A DNA stretch of 64,000 nucleotides, taken from positions 62,001 to 126,000 of the forward strand of contig NZ_VFSS01000002.1 of assembly GCF_006385795.1 (NCBI RefSeq). Direction: 5' to 3'. Positions 43,575 to 54,453 of the stretch are shown piece by piece. Position 1 is the stretch's first letter. The number at the start of each line of letters is the position of its first letter. The stretch comes from [Mycoplasma] falconis (GTDB lineage Bacteria; Bacillota_I; Bacilli_A; Mycoplasmatales; Metamycoplasmataceae). The notes beneath the pieces were generated by a model. It was not told where the DNA came from. It did not search any database and saw only the letters and a list, made by a program, of their open reading frames with translations. A program made the translations under genes and the position numbers.

Positions 43575-45764
43575 TTAAGATTTTGTAGTTTCAAAATAGT
43601 ATGAAGCTATTTTGGTTCTTAAATTATTATCAATAAATGGATATGAATAAACTTTGTATTCATTGTTAGGCTCCGGTTGTTGATAAATAGCAATAGCTTG
43701 TTCGTCACCGGCAAAATATCATTTTTTAATAAATTCATATGTCATAAGATCGGTTGGAGTATATGAAATATAATCAAAATTACTTATTTCGGCAATAGAG
43801 CTTTCAGTAAATAGATCTTCAAATATTTCACTAAATAAATTCGTTTCCTCGTCTTGACCGTCACCATATGCACCATCGCGTCATACTAAAAATCAATTAT
43901 AGTTTTGTGGATTTCTAGGATTATCTAAAAATCTTTCAAACATTGATTGGTTGTAAGATACAAAGTTTTCTGAGGTTATTTTTTGATTTGTTTTTTGAGA
44001 TAAAGTTTCAATAAATTCTTGGTCATTCTTAAATAATTCAACTTGTTTGTTAAATAATTCTTTATTTTCTTCTAACGTCTCAGAATTTTCATCAATAATT
44101 TCTTTAAATTCTTTAAAAAATTCATCTTCAATTAAAAGCAAAGGATCTTTAATTAAATTATTAATTTCATGCATTTTCGTTGTTAATTCATTTAATTGTA
44201 AAGATGATAAATTAGCAATACTATTAAAGATAGAAATCTTACTTTTATTAACATCAAAATTGTTATTTTCAATTAGTTTAATTGTGTTGATATCAATATT
44301 AAATAAATTTAAAACAGAATCAATTTTGGCTATTTTATTATCCTCATCGTAGTTTTTATTTGTATTAATATCCTTTAAGATTTGTTCTAATTTTTCACTC
44401 AATGTTTTATCTTTTTCTAAAGCAATTGTCATTTGACTAACGATATAGCTTTTTAAATAATTAGATCATTTTTTATCTTTAAAATGAAGAAGGCTATCTT
44501 CAAATAATAAAGCATTAATATATTGGTTAACACTTGGATTTAATTGATAAACTAAATCTTTTAAAGTTTCTAAAAAAGCATCTGAATCTTTTTCACTTAA
44601 CCCGTTAGATAAGATTCAGTTATCCATTAAAATGTAATTATTTTTAGGTCTAATAAATCTGATTTTTCCTTCTTCAACTGAAGAGAAATTGTCGCTTGAA
44701 TAATAAGCATCTAAAGCATCACCATTATAAACAATAGCTACATCTGAACGCCCTGTTTTAGGTTCAATTAAAAAGTTTAATAGTTCTAAACCGTCTGAGC
44801 TAAAAAAGTTATATTGTGTATCTCTAATAGAAGCTCCCGAAGCGTATTTAACAAATTTATTAAATGAATCAATAGCTAATTTGTAGTTGTCATTGTTAAA
44901 GTTAAATAAATCTTTGCCATTAACTTTTTTAGTGAAAATTTCCTTTCAGTTTTCACCATAAGTTATAGCCCCAATCATTAAGTTATCAATATAAGCATTA
45001 GTTCAACCAAAATGTTTGTAATTATTGTTCTTTAAAATATTCGCTATTTCTATTCAACTTAATTTTTCACTTTGATCTTCTAATTGTTTTTTAACACTTT
45101 CAATGTTTAAATTAGGTCTAGTTGTTTCATTTATGTTGTAAGCGAAACCTTTGTCTTGACTGTAATAAGGCAAAATATAATCATAAAAATGGTCGTAGGG
45201 ATCACCGTATTTCTTAAAGTTTTCTTCTTTTAATTTTTCAACATATTCGTTAATGTTTTCACTGTCAGCATAAATGCCCTTAGGTAAAGATAAATAATTT
45301 TTACCATCACTTCAAAAACCAACTTTTTCGTTGTTTTTCTTTTTTTCTTCAATGTTTAAAAGAACCATATTATCTAGTTCTTCAATATGTTCTATAACGT
45401 TAGGAGTATAGAAATTTTTTCTTAAATTTCAGTTATTAGTTCCAACACCGTAAATTTTTTCAAAATTAATTTTTTTAATTTTTTTATCAATAATAAGTTG
45501 TCCCGCTTGAAAATCAGAACCAACGCCAGCGATAGCTTTTTCTTGATTTAAAGCTTGACTAAATTCTGAAATTTCTTTAAATTCCTTATAGTTATATTCT
45601 TTTTTAAGTTTAGTTATGATGTTTGGTGATAAATAAGATTCATAGTTATAAATACTTGGGCGATATTTATTTAAGCCTTTAAATAATATAGCAGTTAAAA
45701 CAATAGCAATAAAAGCAATTACAGTAAATATAGCAATAATAGATTTTCAAATTTTAGATCTCAA
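43575..45764 (-). CDS. potD: Spermidine/putrescine-type substrate-binding protein, C-terminally extended
   Basis: Extracytoplasmic binding protein for the PotABC transporter, 729 residues. A signal anchor at about 7-29 (SIIAIFTVIAFIAIVLTAILF) has no lipobox cysteine. The mature part starts PSIYNYESYLSPNI and has the PotD pattern AGVGSDFQAGQL, FGWTNAYIDNLMIG, ASGASIRDTQYN, YNGDALDAYYSSDNF and FIRPKNNYILMD. After residue ~400 a long helical extension follows that ordinary PotD (about 350) lacks. Start chosen as TTG at 45762-45764: it is in frame, 6 nt after an AGGTG site, and no ATG or GTG upstream is usable. The substrate, polyamine or other, is inferred from the operon. Confidence 0.85.
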
Positions 45765-45773
45765 TTTTTACAC

Positions 45774-46634
45774 CTATCTAGCTCTTGTTTCGTTTAATCT
45801 ATTTTGTTTAGTAGTTAATTGAATTGCTTTTCTTGCTTTTTTAGCTTGTGAACCTTTTACCGCTGCGTAAACACTGTTACCGAAAATAACTATTAATAAA
45901 GAAATGGCTCCAATAGCTAAAGATCAAGCTTGGAATTGCCCTTCGTATAACTGAGTACCAAGTGTTTCAGTATTTGACACTATTCTAGTAATAATAAAGT
46001 CATCAAATGATAATGCTATTGTAATAACAAATGTAAAACCGATTGAACCTAACATGTAAACAAAGTAAGTTTTAAATCAGGTTTTAAATTTTGAATAACC
46101 TAAATCTTGGCTGGCTTCAAAAATGTTTTTAGAAAACTTATCACTTTTTGGAAGCATAATTAGAATTCCGTAAGGCAGACACATTACAGTATGTCCAATA
46201 ATCGCTCTAAAAAACCCTTCGCTTGTAGCTTTAAGTGTTCCGAAGAAAATAAGATTTAAAACGATAGCTAATGTTAAACCGGTGATAACGTCAGGATTAA
46301 TTAAAGGGACGTTAGAAGTAGTTTGTACAAAAGTTCTAGTCGTTTTATTTTTATGTCTTCATAAAGCAAAAACAGTTAATAAAGAAATTGTTATAACTAA
46401 TATTGAAGTTGCTAATCCCAATAGTAATGAGTTAACAAAAGCCAAACCATGACTTTTTGAAAATAATTCGGTATAAGCTTGAAAAGAGGTTCTGTTTCAA
46501 GTTGTTACAGAAAACACCCCTTTATCAGATGGAGAGTTAAATGAATAAATAGTTCCAAATAAAATTGGAATGTATAAAATAGCTAAAATAACAAAAACGT
46601 ATGAATGTTTTAAAAAGCTTTTAAATTTATTCAT
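45774..46634 (-). CDS. potC: Spermidine/putrescine-type ABC permease PotC
   Basis: Inner permease of 286 residues with six membrane helices. The N-terminal helix region VFVILAILYIPILFGTIYSFN leads, and the EAA-type loop for contact with the ATPase is IFEASQDLGYSKFKTWFKTYF. The following LSFDDFIITRIVSNTETL (with Asp-Asp-Phe-Ile) is characteristic of PotC. A strong AAGGAGG site lies before ATG; its start overlaps the potB stop by 8 bp. Many Trp codons are UGA, so no long standard-code frame exists here. Stop is TAG. The charged C-terminal tail is cytosolic. Confidence 0.93.
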
Positions 46635-47508
46635 ATGAACCTCCTTGTCTTTTTTTGGTAATTAAATATGGAATTCCATAAATTAAACCGTATATAGCAA
46701 GTAGGACTGCTAATGTAATAATAACTAGTGTTGAAGCGTTAGCTAAATCGAATGGGTTTGAGGTGTTGGCAAATTGATTTATTAAATTACCGATTAATTG
46801 TTGTTGACTCCCGTTTGGTAATAGTTTATCTGCAATAATAATTGAAGTTGCGGCCATCATTAAAACAATACCAAAACCACTTAAAATAGCTTTTGCACAA
46901 TAAGGTAATACTACTTTAATAAAAGTTTGAAATTTTGAATAACCTAAGTCTTCTGAGGCTTCTAAAATGTTTTTGGGCATATCTTTAATAACAGGATATA
47001 AAGCCATAACCATAAATGGTAAGTATAGATAAACCATACCAAAAACCATAAAAGCTAAATTATTTAGATGGTTTTCATCGAACATCGCTGAAAATAAACC
47101 TCTAACAGCTAAGGCTTTTGAAATAGTAAAAATAGCTAAGGGACTTAAAATCAGAGTTAATCCTAAAGTTCTAAATAAAACATTTTTAGATCTTCCAATA
47201 ATAAAGGTATAAGGTAAACCGATTAGTAAGGCAAAGAAAGCCGCTAATATTCCGGTTCCAATAGATCTTCCCATAATTATTCAAGTAGATTTTTTACCTG
47301 CAATTTCTCAGTTTTCTAAAGCTTGTTGGGAATCTAATGGTTTAAAAGCATAGATGAAAATTAAAATCATTGGAAGAATAATAAATAGGATAGAAAAGAT
47401 TAAATATGGCACAAGCATTGAAGCTTGTAATTTAGAAATACCGCTTGATTTATTTTTCTTTTTTTCTTTTTTATTTTGATTTAAAGTTGCATTAATTGCT
47501 TTCTGCAT
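46627..47508 (-). CDS. potB: Spermidine/putrescine-type ABC permease PotB
   Basis: Permease of 293 residues, partner of PotC. A long basic N-terminal tail (NQNKKEKKKNK) precedes six helices beginning LVPYLIFSILFIILPMILIFIYAFKP. The EAA loop is ILEASEDLGYSKFQTFIKVVLPY. It starts within the end of potA (17-bp overlap) and ends inside the start of potC, so the operon is tightly coupled. The basic tail is longer than in PotB of larger bacteria; its role is unknown. Confidence 0.93.
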
Positions 47509-48874
47509 TTTTAGCTTCTCTTTCAGCGGCTTCCATTTTTAAATCTTTTTTCATTAAATGAATTGAATCTACATCTCAGGTTAGCATCACTTCTTTGTCA
47601 ACTGGATATTTAGAAGAAGTTTCAATGTAGATAGTTTTACCTTTAACGTCAACTTCATAGTTGTAGTAGCTTCCACCATAAGTTGATTTGGTAATTTTTC
47701 CGATTAATCTTGCTTTATTTTTTGCACGAGCAATAGAAATATCTTCTGGTCTTATTAAGGCGTCTAATTTTTCACCTTTTTCAAATTCATCATGAATTGT
47801 TTCAAAAGTTTTACCCATAAATTTAACTTTATTAGGTGCAACAAATTCAGCGTCAAAAAAGTTTGAATCACCAATAAAGTTTGCTACTCATTTATTAACA
47901 GGATAGTCATATAAGGTTTTTGGATCGGTAAACTGTTCTACTTTACCATCTCTAATAACAGCTATTCTATCACTTAGTTGTAAAGCTTCATTTCTGTCGT
48001 GAGTAACAAAGATAAAAGTAAGCTTTAATTTTTGTTGAATATCTCTTAATAATGCCTGCATTTTTTCTCTAATTTTGGCATCTAAGGCACTTAAAGGTTC
48101 GTCTAGCAATAAGATAGAAGGTTCAATAACTAAAGATCTAGCTAAAGCAACACGTTGCTTCATTCCACCAGATAAGAAATTAACATTTTTCTTTTCGTTT
48201 CCTTCAAGACCTACAAGTTTCATTATTTGTTGAACTTCTAAATCCATTTCGGCATTTGTAATTGGTCTTGTTAAATATCTTTTTTCATATTCTTCAGTTT
48301 TAAGGTCGGTATAGTTTTCTCAGTAAGAATATTTAAAATCTAGATCGTCGATTCAAGATTGAATAAGATCTTTTTTACGTTTTGGCAGCTTAACTTCGCT
48401 TTCAATGATTTTTTCATATTCTGACATTGTTTTGTCAAGTTTTGCCATTTCCATTTTGGCTTTTTTATCTCATTTTTTTTGTTGGTTTTTTAATTTAGCG
48501 TGAAAACTTTTAGGAATGTCTTCCTTTGGTATTCTTTTTAGTTTTAAACCATATTTAATGTTTCCTTCGACATTTAAATGAGGGAATAAAGCATAATCTT
48601 GAAAAATAGTTGAAACATCACGTTTGTGAGGGCTTAAATCTTTGATATCTTTACCAAAAAATTTAACTTCACCACGTGTTACTCATTCAAAACCGCCAAT
48701 AATTCTTAAAATGGTTGTTTTACCTGATCCAGATGGACCTAACAAAGTAATAAACTCACCCTTATCAATCGATAGATTCACATCGTCTAAAACCATTTTA
48801 TCGTCATAAGTTTTAACAATGTCAACAAGTTGAATAATGGGTTCGTTTTTGTTAATTTTTGTTAATTTTTGCAT
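47492..48874 (-). CDS. potA: Spermidine/putrescine-type ABC transporter ATPase PotA
   Basis: ATPase of 460 residues. Walker [12 protein letters not shown] (46-53), Q-loop [15 protein letters not shown], signature [13 protein letters not shown] (about 234), Walker [13 protein letters not shown], His switch VTHDRNEAL, and a C-terminal TOBE-type regulatory domain ([10 protein letters not shown]). An insertion of about 90 residues, Lys, Glu and aromatic rich, lies between the Q-loop and the signature; similar insertions occur in other mycoplasma PotA. A leader of about 225 nt upstream holds a hairpin element and a TATAAT box. Stop UAA lies inside potB. Confidence 0.95.
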
Positions 48875-49020
48875 GTATACCCTTTCATAATATGTAAATT
48901 ATTAAAATTCGCTTTTATTTTATTAATTCAAATATTCGAAACTTGCAAACAAGTTTCTCTAAAGGGAGGCACAATCATAATTATGTGTTGAACTTTCAAT
49001 TACATTATTTTTTCATAAAG

Positions 49021-49095
49021 CAAAAAAAGCAAAATACTCTTTGTTTAAAAGAGTTCATTTTACGTGATCTTTTAAAATTAAGATTGCTTTTTTTA
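49021..49095 (-). ncRNA. Candidate small RNA or attenuator with three-way-junction fold
   Basis: Closing stem AAAAAAAGCAA (49022-49032) with TTGCTTTTTTT (49084-49094), 11 bp, encloses two hairpins: ACTCTTT / AAAGAGT with a 5-nt loop, and ATCTT / AAGAT with an 8-nt loop. On the minus strand a TATAAT box ends about 12 nt before the structure, and the closing stem ends in T7, so the element has both a promoter and a terminator: either an RNA of about 75-80 nt or an attenuator in the pot leader. The symmetric stem would also terminate on the plus strand. Predicted by eye only. Confidence 0.45.
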
Positions 49096-49106
49096 ACATA
49101 GTTAAA

Positions 49107-49112
49107 ATTATA
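49107..49112 (-). promoter_or_regulatory. -10 box upstream of the pot operon leader
   Basis: Perfect TATAAT on the minus strand; transcription would start around 49100, immediately before the three-way-junction element and about 225 nt before the potA start. Confidence 0.5.
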
Positions 49113-49182
49113 GAAAAAAATAAAGTTTATTATTAATAATAAAAAATATATATTAAATATGTTCTTAATTTAAAAACAATAT

Positions 49183-49210
49183 ATAAAAAATAACAGTTTT
49201 AATGCTGTTA
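49183..49210 (-). terminator. Terminator of potD2
   Basis: Stem TAACAG / CTGTTA with an 8-nt loop, followed by six T on the minus strand; it overlaps the potD2 stop codon. Confidence 0.65.
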
Positions 49211-50947
49211 AGATTTTGTTTCTCTAAAATAATATTCAGTTAATAAAGTTTTTAATTTTAAAGGTAGTGGTTGATAAATTCTATGGTAAATAATTTCGCC
49301 GTTTTTATCCACGTTAGAGATATTAAAAATATTTAAAGCTGCTTCATCTTTTTCGATATTATCTTGATTATTAATTGTTAAAAAATATCAATCTTTTAAT
49401 CATTCGATTAAGTTTTGATAAGGAACTGTATAGTTTACAGCATCAAAGTTAGATATTATTGGCACAAACTCCATAGCATCTACAAAAATGTCTTTGTTTT
49501 CTTTATAAAAGCTAGTAAATCCCTTGGTTGGATTTTGAATTAACTTTTGAATTGAATCTAAACCGATTTTTTGGGCTTTCAAAATTAATTCATCTAGTTG
49601 TAATTTTTTATTTTCATCTAAATTATTTTTTATATATTCAATATATGTTTTATTCAATTTTTCAACTGAATAATCTTGACCTTCAAATAAATCGTCTTTT
49701 AATATTTTTAACAATTTTTCAGCAGATTTTTTCTCAACATCATGAGAAATTATTCAAGCATCCATTAATAAATAATTATTTTTAGGACGAATGTAATTTA
49801 TTTGTCTTATTTCTCCTAAAGAGGCAAAATTATCTTCGGCATAGTAAGAATCTAATGTATCGCCGTTATACATTATTGATACATCGCCCTTTATTTTTGA
49901 AGGTTCGATAATTGAATTAACTAATTCTAAACCATTAGTAATTAATTTATTATATTGAATATCTCTAATAGAATGACCTGTTGCTTTTTGAACTATTTTC
50001 ATAAAATCATCTACAGCTTTACGGTAATTACTAAAATCTAAATTTTTTCAAGTTTTATTTTTTTCATCATATCAGTAATCTTTATCTATTGTTTCGCCGA
50101 TCATTGTGTTATCTAAAAAAGAGTTAGTTCAGTTAAAAATTTTGTAATTATATTTTTGATTTAAAGTTGTTAATATATCTAGTCAAGTTGAATATTTTAC
50201 CACTTTGTTATTTTCTATTATAGTTCCGCTTTTCGGGAACTCAAAAGCATCATAATTATCTTCAATATTTGAACTAATATTTAAATGATTTTTAAAAGTC
50301 TTATTAACGTTGTAAGTAATCATTTTGTCTTGGACGAAATAAGGAACATTATATTCATAAAATTCATCCAAATCTAAATTGTATATAACTTTTCCTAATG
50401 GGCTTTTTATTATTTTTTTATTTGTTTGATTAACAGTATCTTTTAATCATTCGTTGTATTTATCTAAATGTTCTCGAACAAAAGAAGGATATAAGTTATA
50501 AATAATTTGTTTTTTATTTTTTAAATATTCTTTATATTTATTTGTTTTTTCTGAATTATCCTTATCTTCGACGCAATCATAGTCTAAAACTGTTTCATAT
50601 TTTGTATTTAAATCTTTAAATAAATCAGGGTAAATAATACTAAAATCAATTTTTTGAATTTTACCTTCTGTTATCAGTTGGGCTATTTGGTGATCTGAAC
50701 CAACACCGGCTACCGCTTTTTGACTATTAATAGCTTTTGTAAATTCGTTTATTTCAGTAAATACATGGTAAGAATAATTTTTCTTTAGTTTTCGTTCAAT
50801 ATTCTTATTTATATAGGATTCATAGTTATAAATACTTACTTGAAAAGGCATAGATAGTTTATATCCTAAAATGCCTATAAAAATACCAAAAGTTAAAATA
50901 CAAAATAAAGTTATCAAAATAACTTTTGTTTTATGATTTATTCTCAT
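49208..50947 (-). CDS. Second PotD-like substrate-binding protein
   Basis: Protein of 579 residues, paralogue of the potD product. Signal anchor about 8-30 (VILITLFCILTFGIFIGILG), then VSIYNYESYINKNI. Shared with PotD: AGVGSDHQIAQLI, FNWTNSFLDNTMIG, ATGHSIRDIQYN, YNGDTLDSYYAEDNF, YIRPKNNYLLMDAWI, and the C-terminal YYFRETKS resembling PotD's YYFETTKS. It lacks about 150 residues of the helical extension. It starts 3 bp after era, without its own clear ribosome site, and ends at a terminator before the pot operon, so its expression is tied to era and ybeY. It may give the PotABC permease a second specificity; this is inference. Confidence 0.82.
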
Positions 50948-50950
50948 TAT

Positions 50951-51853
50951 TTAATAACCGTACCTTTTAATTTTGACTTCGTTTTCTACTCAGTCTTCGT
51001 CAACTTTAACTCTAACATTTAAAAACACTTTAACGCCTCAATCCAATTCCATTTTCTTTCTTGCTTCAGTAGAAATATTTTTAATCATAGATCCAGCTTT
51101 GCCGACAATAATAGATTTTTGAGATTCTCTTTTGGTGTAAATTGTTGCGTATATTCTAAATAAGTCTTCGCCGTAATTATCGAATTCTTCTTTGAAATCT
51201 TCTATTTCTACAGCAATAGAATGAGGTATTTCATCTCTTAATTTAGGTATGGCAGCTTCTCTTATTATTTCCTTTGCTATAAAACGCATTGAAACGTCTG
51301 TTACTTCGTCTTCATCATATAAAGGTATATCTTTATGAGAGTATTTTTTTATTTCTTCAATAAGATCTTTGTAAGTTGTTGGCATATTTAAACCAACACC
51401 CATTACTAAATCAAAACCAAGATCCTTTAAATATGAAACTTTCTTTTCTAAGTTTTCTTTGTTTCTAATTAAATCAACTTTTGTAATAACAGCAATTTTA
51501 TTTTTAACATTTAGTGATTTTAGTTTTTCGATTATATAATTATCACCATTGCCTATTTTTTCATTAGCAGGAGTTAAAAATAAAATCAACTCAGCTTCTT
51601 GAATTACTTGTTGAGTTTTTTCGTTTAATTTTTTTGATAGTAAATTATATTCTTTATGAATTCCCGGGCAATCTAAAAAGATAATTTGAGAATCTTCATC
51701 ATTATAAATGCCTTTAATTTCATCTCTTGTTGTTTGTGGGACAGATGTAACGATAGCAACATTATAATCAACCAATCCATTCATCAAAGTACTTTTTCCT
51801 ACATTAGGTCTTCCTATTAAACCTACTACACAAATATTTTTTTCTTTATTCAT
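50951..51853 (-). CDS. era: GTPase Era
   Basis: Essential GTPase that binds the 3' end of 16S rRNA during 30S maturation. The 300 residues match the family. G1 GRPNVGKST (14-22), G2 TTRDEIKGIY, G3 FLDCPGIH, G4 ITKVD, and a C-terminal KH domain with the Era-type IIVGKAGSMIKNISTEARKKMEL. It starts one base after the ybeY stop, with an AAGGA site overlapping ybeY's end. ybeY-era adjacency is common and functionally coherent (both mature 16S rRNA). Confidence 0.97.
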
Positions 51854-51854
51854 A

Positions 51855-52307
51855 TTAAATCCTTTTAATGTTTAATGCTTTCATAATATTGTCAACATGG
51901 CCGTTCATAATTCTGGTTTCTTCTTCTGTTATATGATCGAAACCAAAAAGGTGAGCTATTCCGTGGGCAAAAATATAACAATATTCTCTTTTTAAGCTGT
52001 GGTTGAATTCTTTTGCTTGTTTTTTAATTTTTCAAGGAGAAATAATTATTTGTCCTAGAGGCTTAAAATCTAAAAAATCTAATTCTTCTTGGGCGTCGAA
52101 AGGAAAACTTAAAATATCTGTTGTATAGTCTTTTCCTCTGTGTTGATTATTAAGCTGTCTCATTTTTTTATAACCAACAAATAAGACATCCACTTGTAAT
52201 GGTTTTTTTGACTTAAATTCTTTACGAGCTTGTTCTAAAATATTTTCAAAATCTTGTTTAAATTCAAAATCATAACTGCTGTTATTTTCAAAAGTCAATT
52301 TATTCAT
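51855..52307 (-). CDS. ybeY: Endoribonuclease YbeY
   Basis: Zinc-dependent RNase for 16S 3'-end maturation and ribosome quality control. 150 residues; the metal site HGIAHLFGFDH (His-x3-His-x5-His) is intact, and GKDYTTDILSFPFD is the conserved RGxDxxTDVLSFP motif. Start chosen at 52307 (MNKLTFENN); an upstream in-frame ATG at 52379 lies inside the ABC exporter gene and adds non-conserved sequence. It lies 7 bp after the exporter stop. A UGA Trp (IIISPWKIKKQ) breaks the standard-code frame. Confidence 0.95.
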
Positions 52308-52314
52308 AAACAAA

Positions 52315-54345
52315 TTATAAAAAACACAAAGAATTTTTGTTGGCTTTTGTAATAAATTTTTTGTTGTGTGAAACCTCAAGTATAAAAGCGTTGTTTTGAT
52401 AAGCTAAAATAAATTGCTTTAATTTTATAAAAACTACATTTTTAATGTTTTCAAAAGCTTCGTCTAATAAAATCAATTTATATTTTTTAATAAAAAGCCG
52501 CATTATAAAAATTAATTGTTTTTGACCAGAGGATAAATTTTCACCGTTGTTTTCTATTTTTGTTATTAGACTTAAATTGAATTCTTTAAAAATATCCTCT
52601 AATTTATACTTTTGATAATTATTTAAAAATGTTTGCTCGTATGATTTAATTCCTAAACAAATGTTATTTAAAACTATATCGTTAGCTAAGAAATTTCTAG
52701 AATTTGAAATAAAAACATGTTCAATTCAATTTTCATAATTTATTGTTTTTAAATCAATGTTATTAATTAATAAAGAACCTTCATATTTATCGTATATTTT
52801 AGACAATACATTTAATAAAGAACTTTTGCCACAACCATTTTTACCTTCAAAAATTGAATTTTGACTAATATACAAATTAAGATTATTGATTACATTTTTT
52901 GTTCCATATTTAAAACAAAAATTTTTAAAAACAATAGATTTTATATCGTCATCTTCAAAACAAATACTTGTAAGTTTTTTATTTGTTAAATTTAAAAAAT
53001 ATTTAATTCTTATTAGGCTTGTTAGAAAATAATTTCTTTTAGATATTAAATTAACTAATTTTTGAATTGGGTTTGTGAGAAAAATATTAACCGCCGAAAA
53101 TAGTAAAATATTTCCTAAATCCATTGAACTATAAATAAAAAACATAGCTCCCGTAAATATTGTCAACATTGAAGCAAAATTAAAGATAAAACTATTAATT
53201 AGATTTTTGTTTTCATCTAATAAAACAAATTTATTTTTTAAATTAAATAGTTTTTCTAAATTGTTTTCAAATTTATTTAGCCTAACCTCGTTGTAATTTC
53301 GATGATATCTTAAATTATCGGTTTTAAAAATTTCAAACATATTTTCAATATATAAATTTTGTTCTTCCAAAATTTTAATTACTAATTTTTTACTTTTGAA
53401 ATTAAAAAGCAAGCTAAAAATAAATATTAGTAAATTAGCTAAAACTGTAATCAATAAAAATTGTCACATTATAATCGCTAGTAAAATTATTGAACTAGCA
53501 AGACTTACTATTCCCGCACCTAATAAATTAAAAATAGTTATTTTATGTTCTACAACAATAGGTATTAATAAAAACGTTTGATAATAATTAGTTTTAGATA
53601 TCTTATCTATATCTTTTTGTTTAATAGTTTTTAACTTATTGAAAAACATTTTATTTAACGATTTGTCTAAATTAAAAAGTATCTTTTTGTTTATTAAAAA
53701 ATTAAACAAATTTGCAATACATTTTAATATTAAAATTCAACTAAAAACCACAAAATATGTGATTATTTTATTCGATTTATCAATACTTCAAAGCGAGTCA
53801 AAAATATACTTACCGTAAAAAGATAAAGCAAATGCAAAACACTGACTAACGATAGATAATAATAAGCTTAAGAACAATCAATATTTTTTTATCTTAAGAT
53901 TTATTTTGTAATTTTGTTTAGGGAAGCAAGCGACATATCCCCCGACCTTATCAAACAGAATAATAAAACCTTGATATAAATTTTTAAAGTCCGATAATAA
54001 AACTATATGTTTACCGTTAACCGAATCATTAATAACAACAAAATCCTTGTAAATTTTTTCAATTATTACATAGTGATAAAAGTTATTTATTTTTAAAATA
54101 GTTGCAACCGGCTTTGACAATTTATTTTCCATTAAATTATTAAAATTACCTTCTAAAACTTCTATATTTAATCCAAAATTTTTGCCTAAATTTTGTAAGG
54201 AAAACAAAGAAATTCCTAATTCGTCATATACTGCATTTTCTTTTAAAAAATTAATATCACACTTGTATTTATAAAAATATTTTAAAAAAGCTTGAATTAA
54301 ATAAATTCCACAATCTTTAACATCTATTTGTTGCCCTATTCACAT
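52315..54345 (-). CDS. C39-peptidase ABC exporter (bacteriocin/peptide processing type)
   Basis: Complete 676-residue protein of the peptidase-containing ABC exporter class. Residues 1-130 are a C39 peptidase: QQIDVKDCGIYL with Cys12, HYVIIEKI with His91 and IND with Asp107, so the catalytic triad is intact. Then come about six membrane helices (150-440) and an ATPase with Walker A EGKNGCGKSS, signature LSSGQKQ and Walker B LILLDEAF. Such proteins cleave double-glycine leaders and export the peptide. No leader peptide gene is visible nearby. It is AT-richer and Asn/Lys/Ile richer than its neighbours and heads the ybeY-era-potD2 run. Several UGA Trp split the frame under the standard code. Confidence 0.88.
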
Positions 54346-54440
54346 ATTTCTATTATTTTTCAATTAAATTTTTAATTTGTAAACTTAAGAAAAAATAAAG
54401 AAATTGAATAATAGGGGCTATACATATTCTTATAAATATG

Positions 54441-54446
54441 TATAAT
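54441..54446 (+). promoter_or_regulatory. -10 box of the lipoprotein-gltX operon
   Basis: Perfect TATAAT ending 7 nt before the lipoprotein ATG, no ribosome site; leaderless start likely. Confidence 0.55.
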
Positions 54447-54453
54447 TTACATT

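Larger units (their letters stand above)
48875..49207 (-). other. Intergenic leader of the pot operon
   Basis: A 333-bp gap between potD2 (stop) and potA (start), same strand. From right to left it holds the potD2 terminator, a TATAAT box, a three-way-junction hairpin ending in seven T, a CCTCCC motif (AAAGGGAGG on the plus strand), an 8-bp GAAACTTG / CAAGTTTC hairpin (48939-48960 region) and a GAAAGGG ribosome site for potA. No reading frame longer than about 20 codons is convincing. Confidence 0.65.

Noticed and set aside
49005..49058. 17-codon minus-strand ORF (MNSFKQRVFCFF...) in the pot leader as a leader peptide
   Set aside because: No ribosome site before it, and the composition follows from the T-rich hairpin arm.
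52308..52379. Upstream start of ybeY (MRFHTTKNLL)
   Set aside because: Non-conserved, inside the exporter gene; ATG at 52307 gives the normal family length.
52315..54345. Fragmented ABC exporter pseudogene (four separate open frames under the standard code)
   Set aside because: All fragments are in one frame, broken only by UGA; read as Trp, the gene is complete with all motifs.
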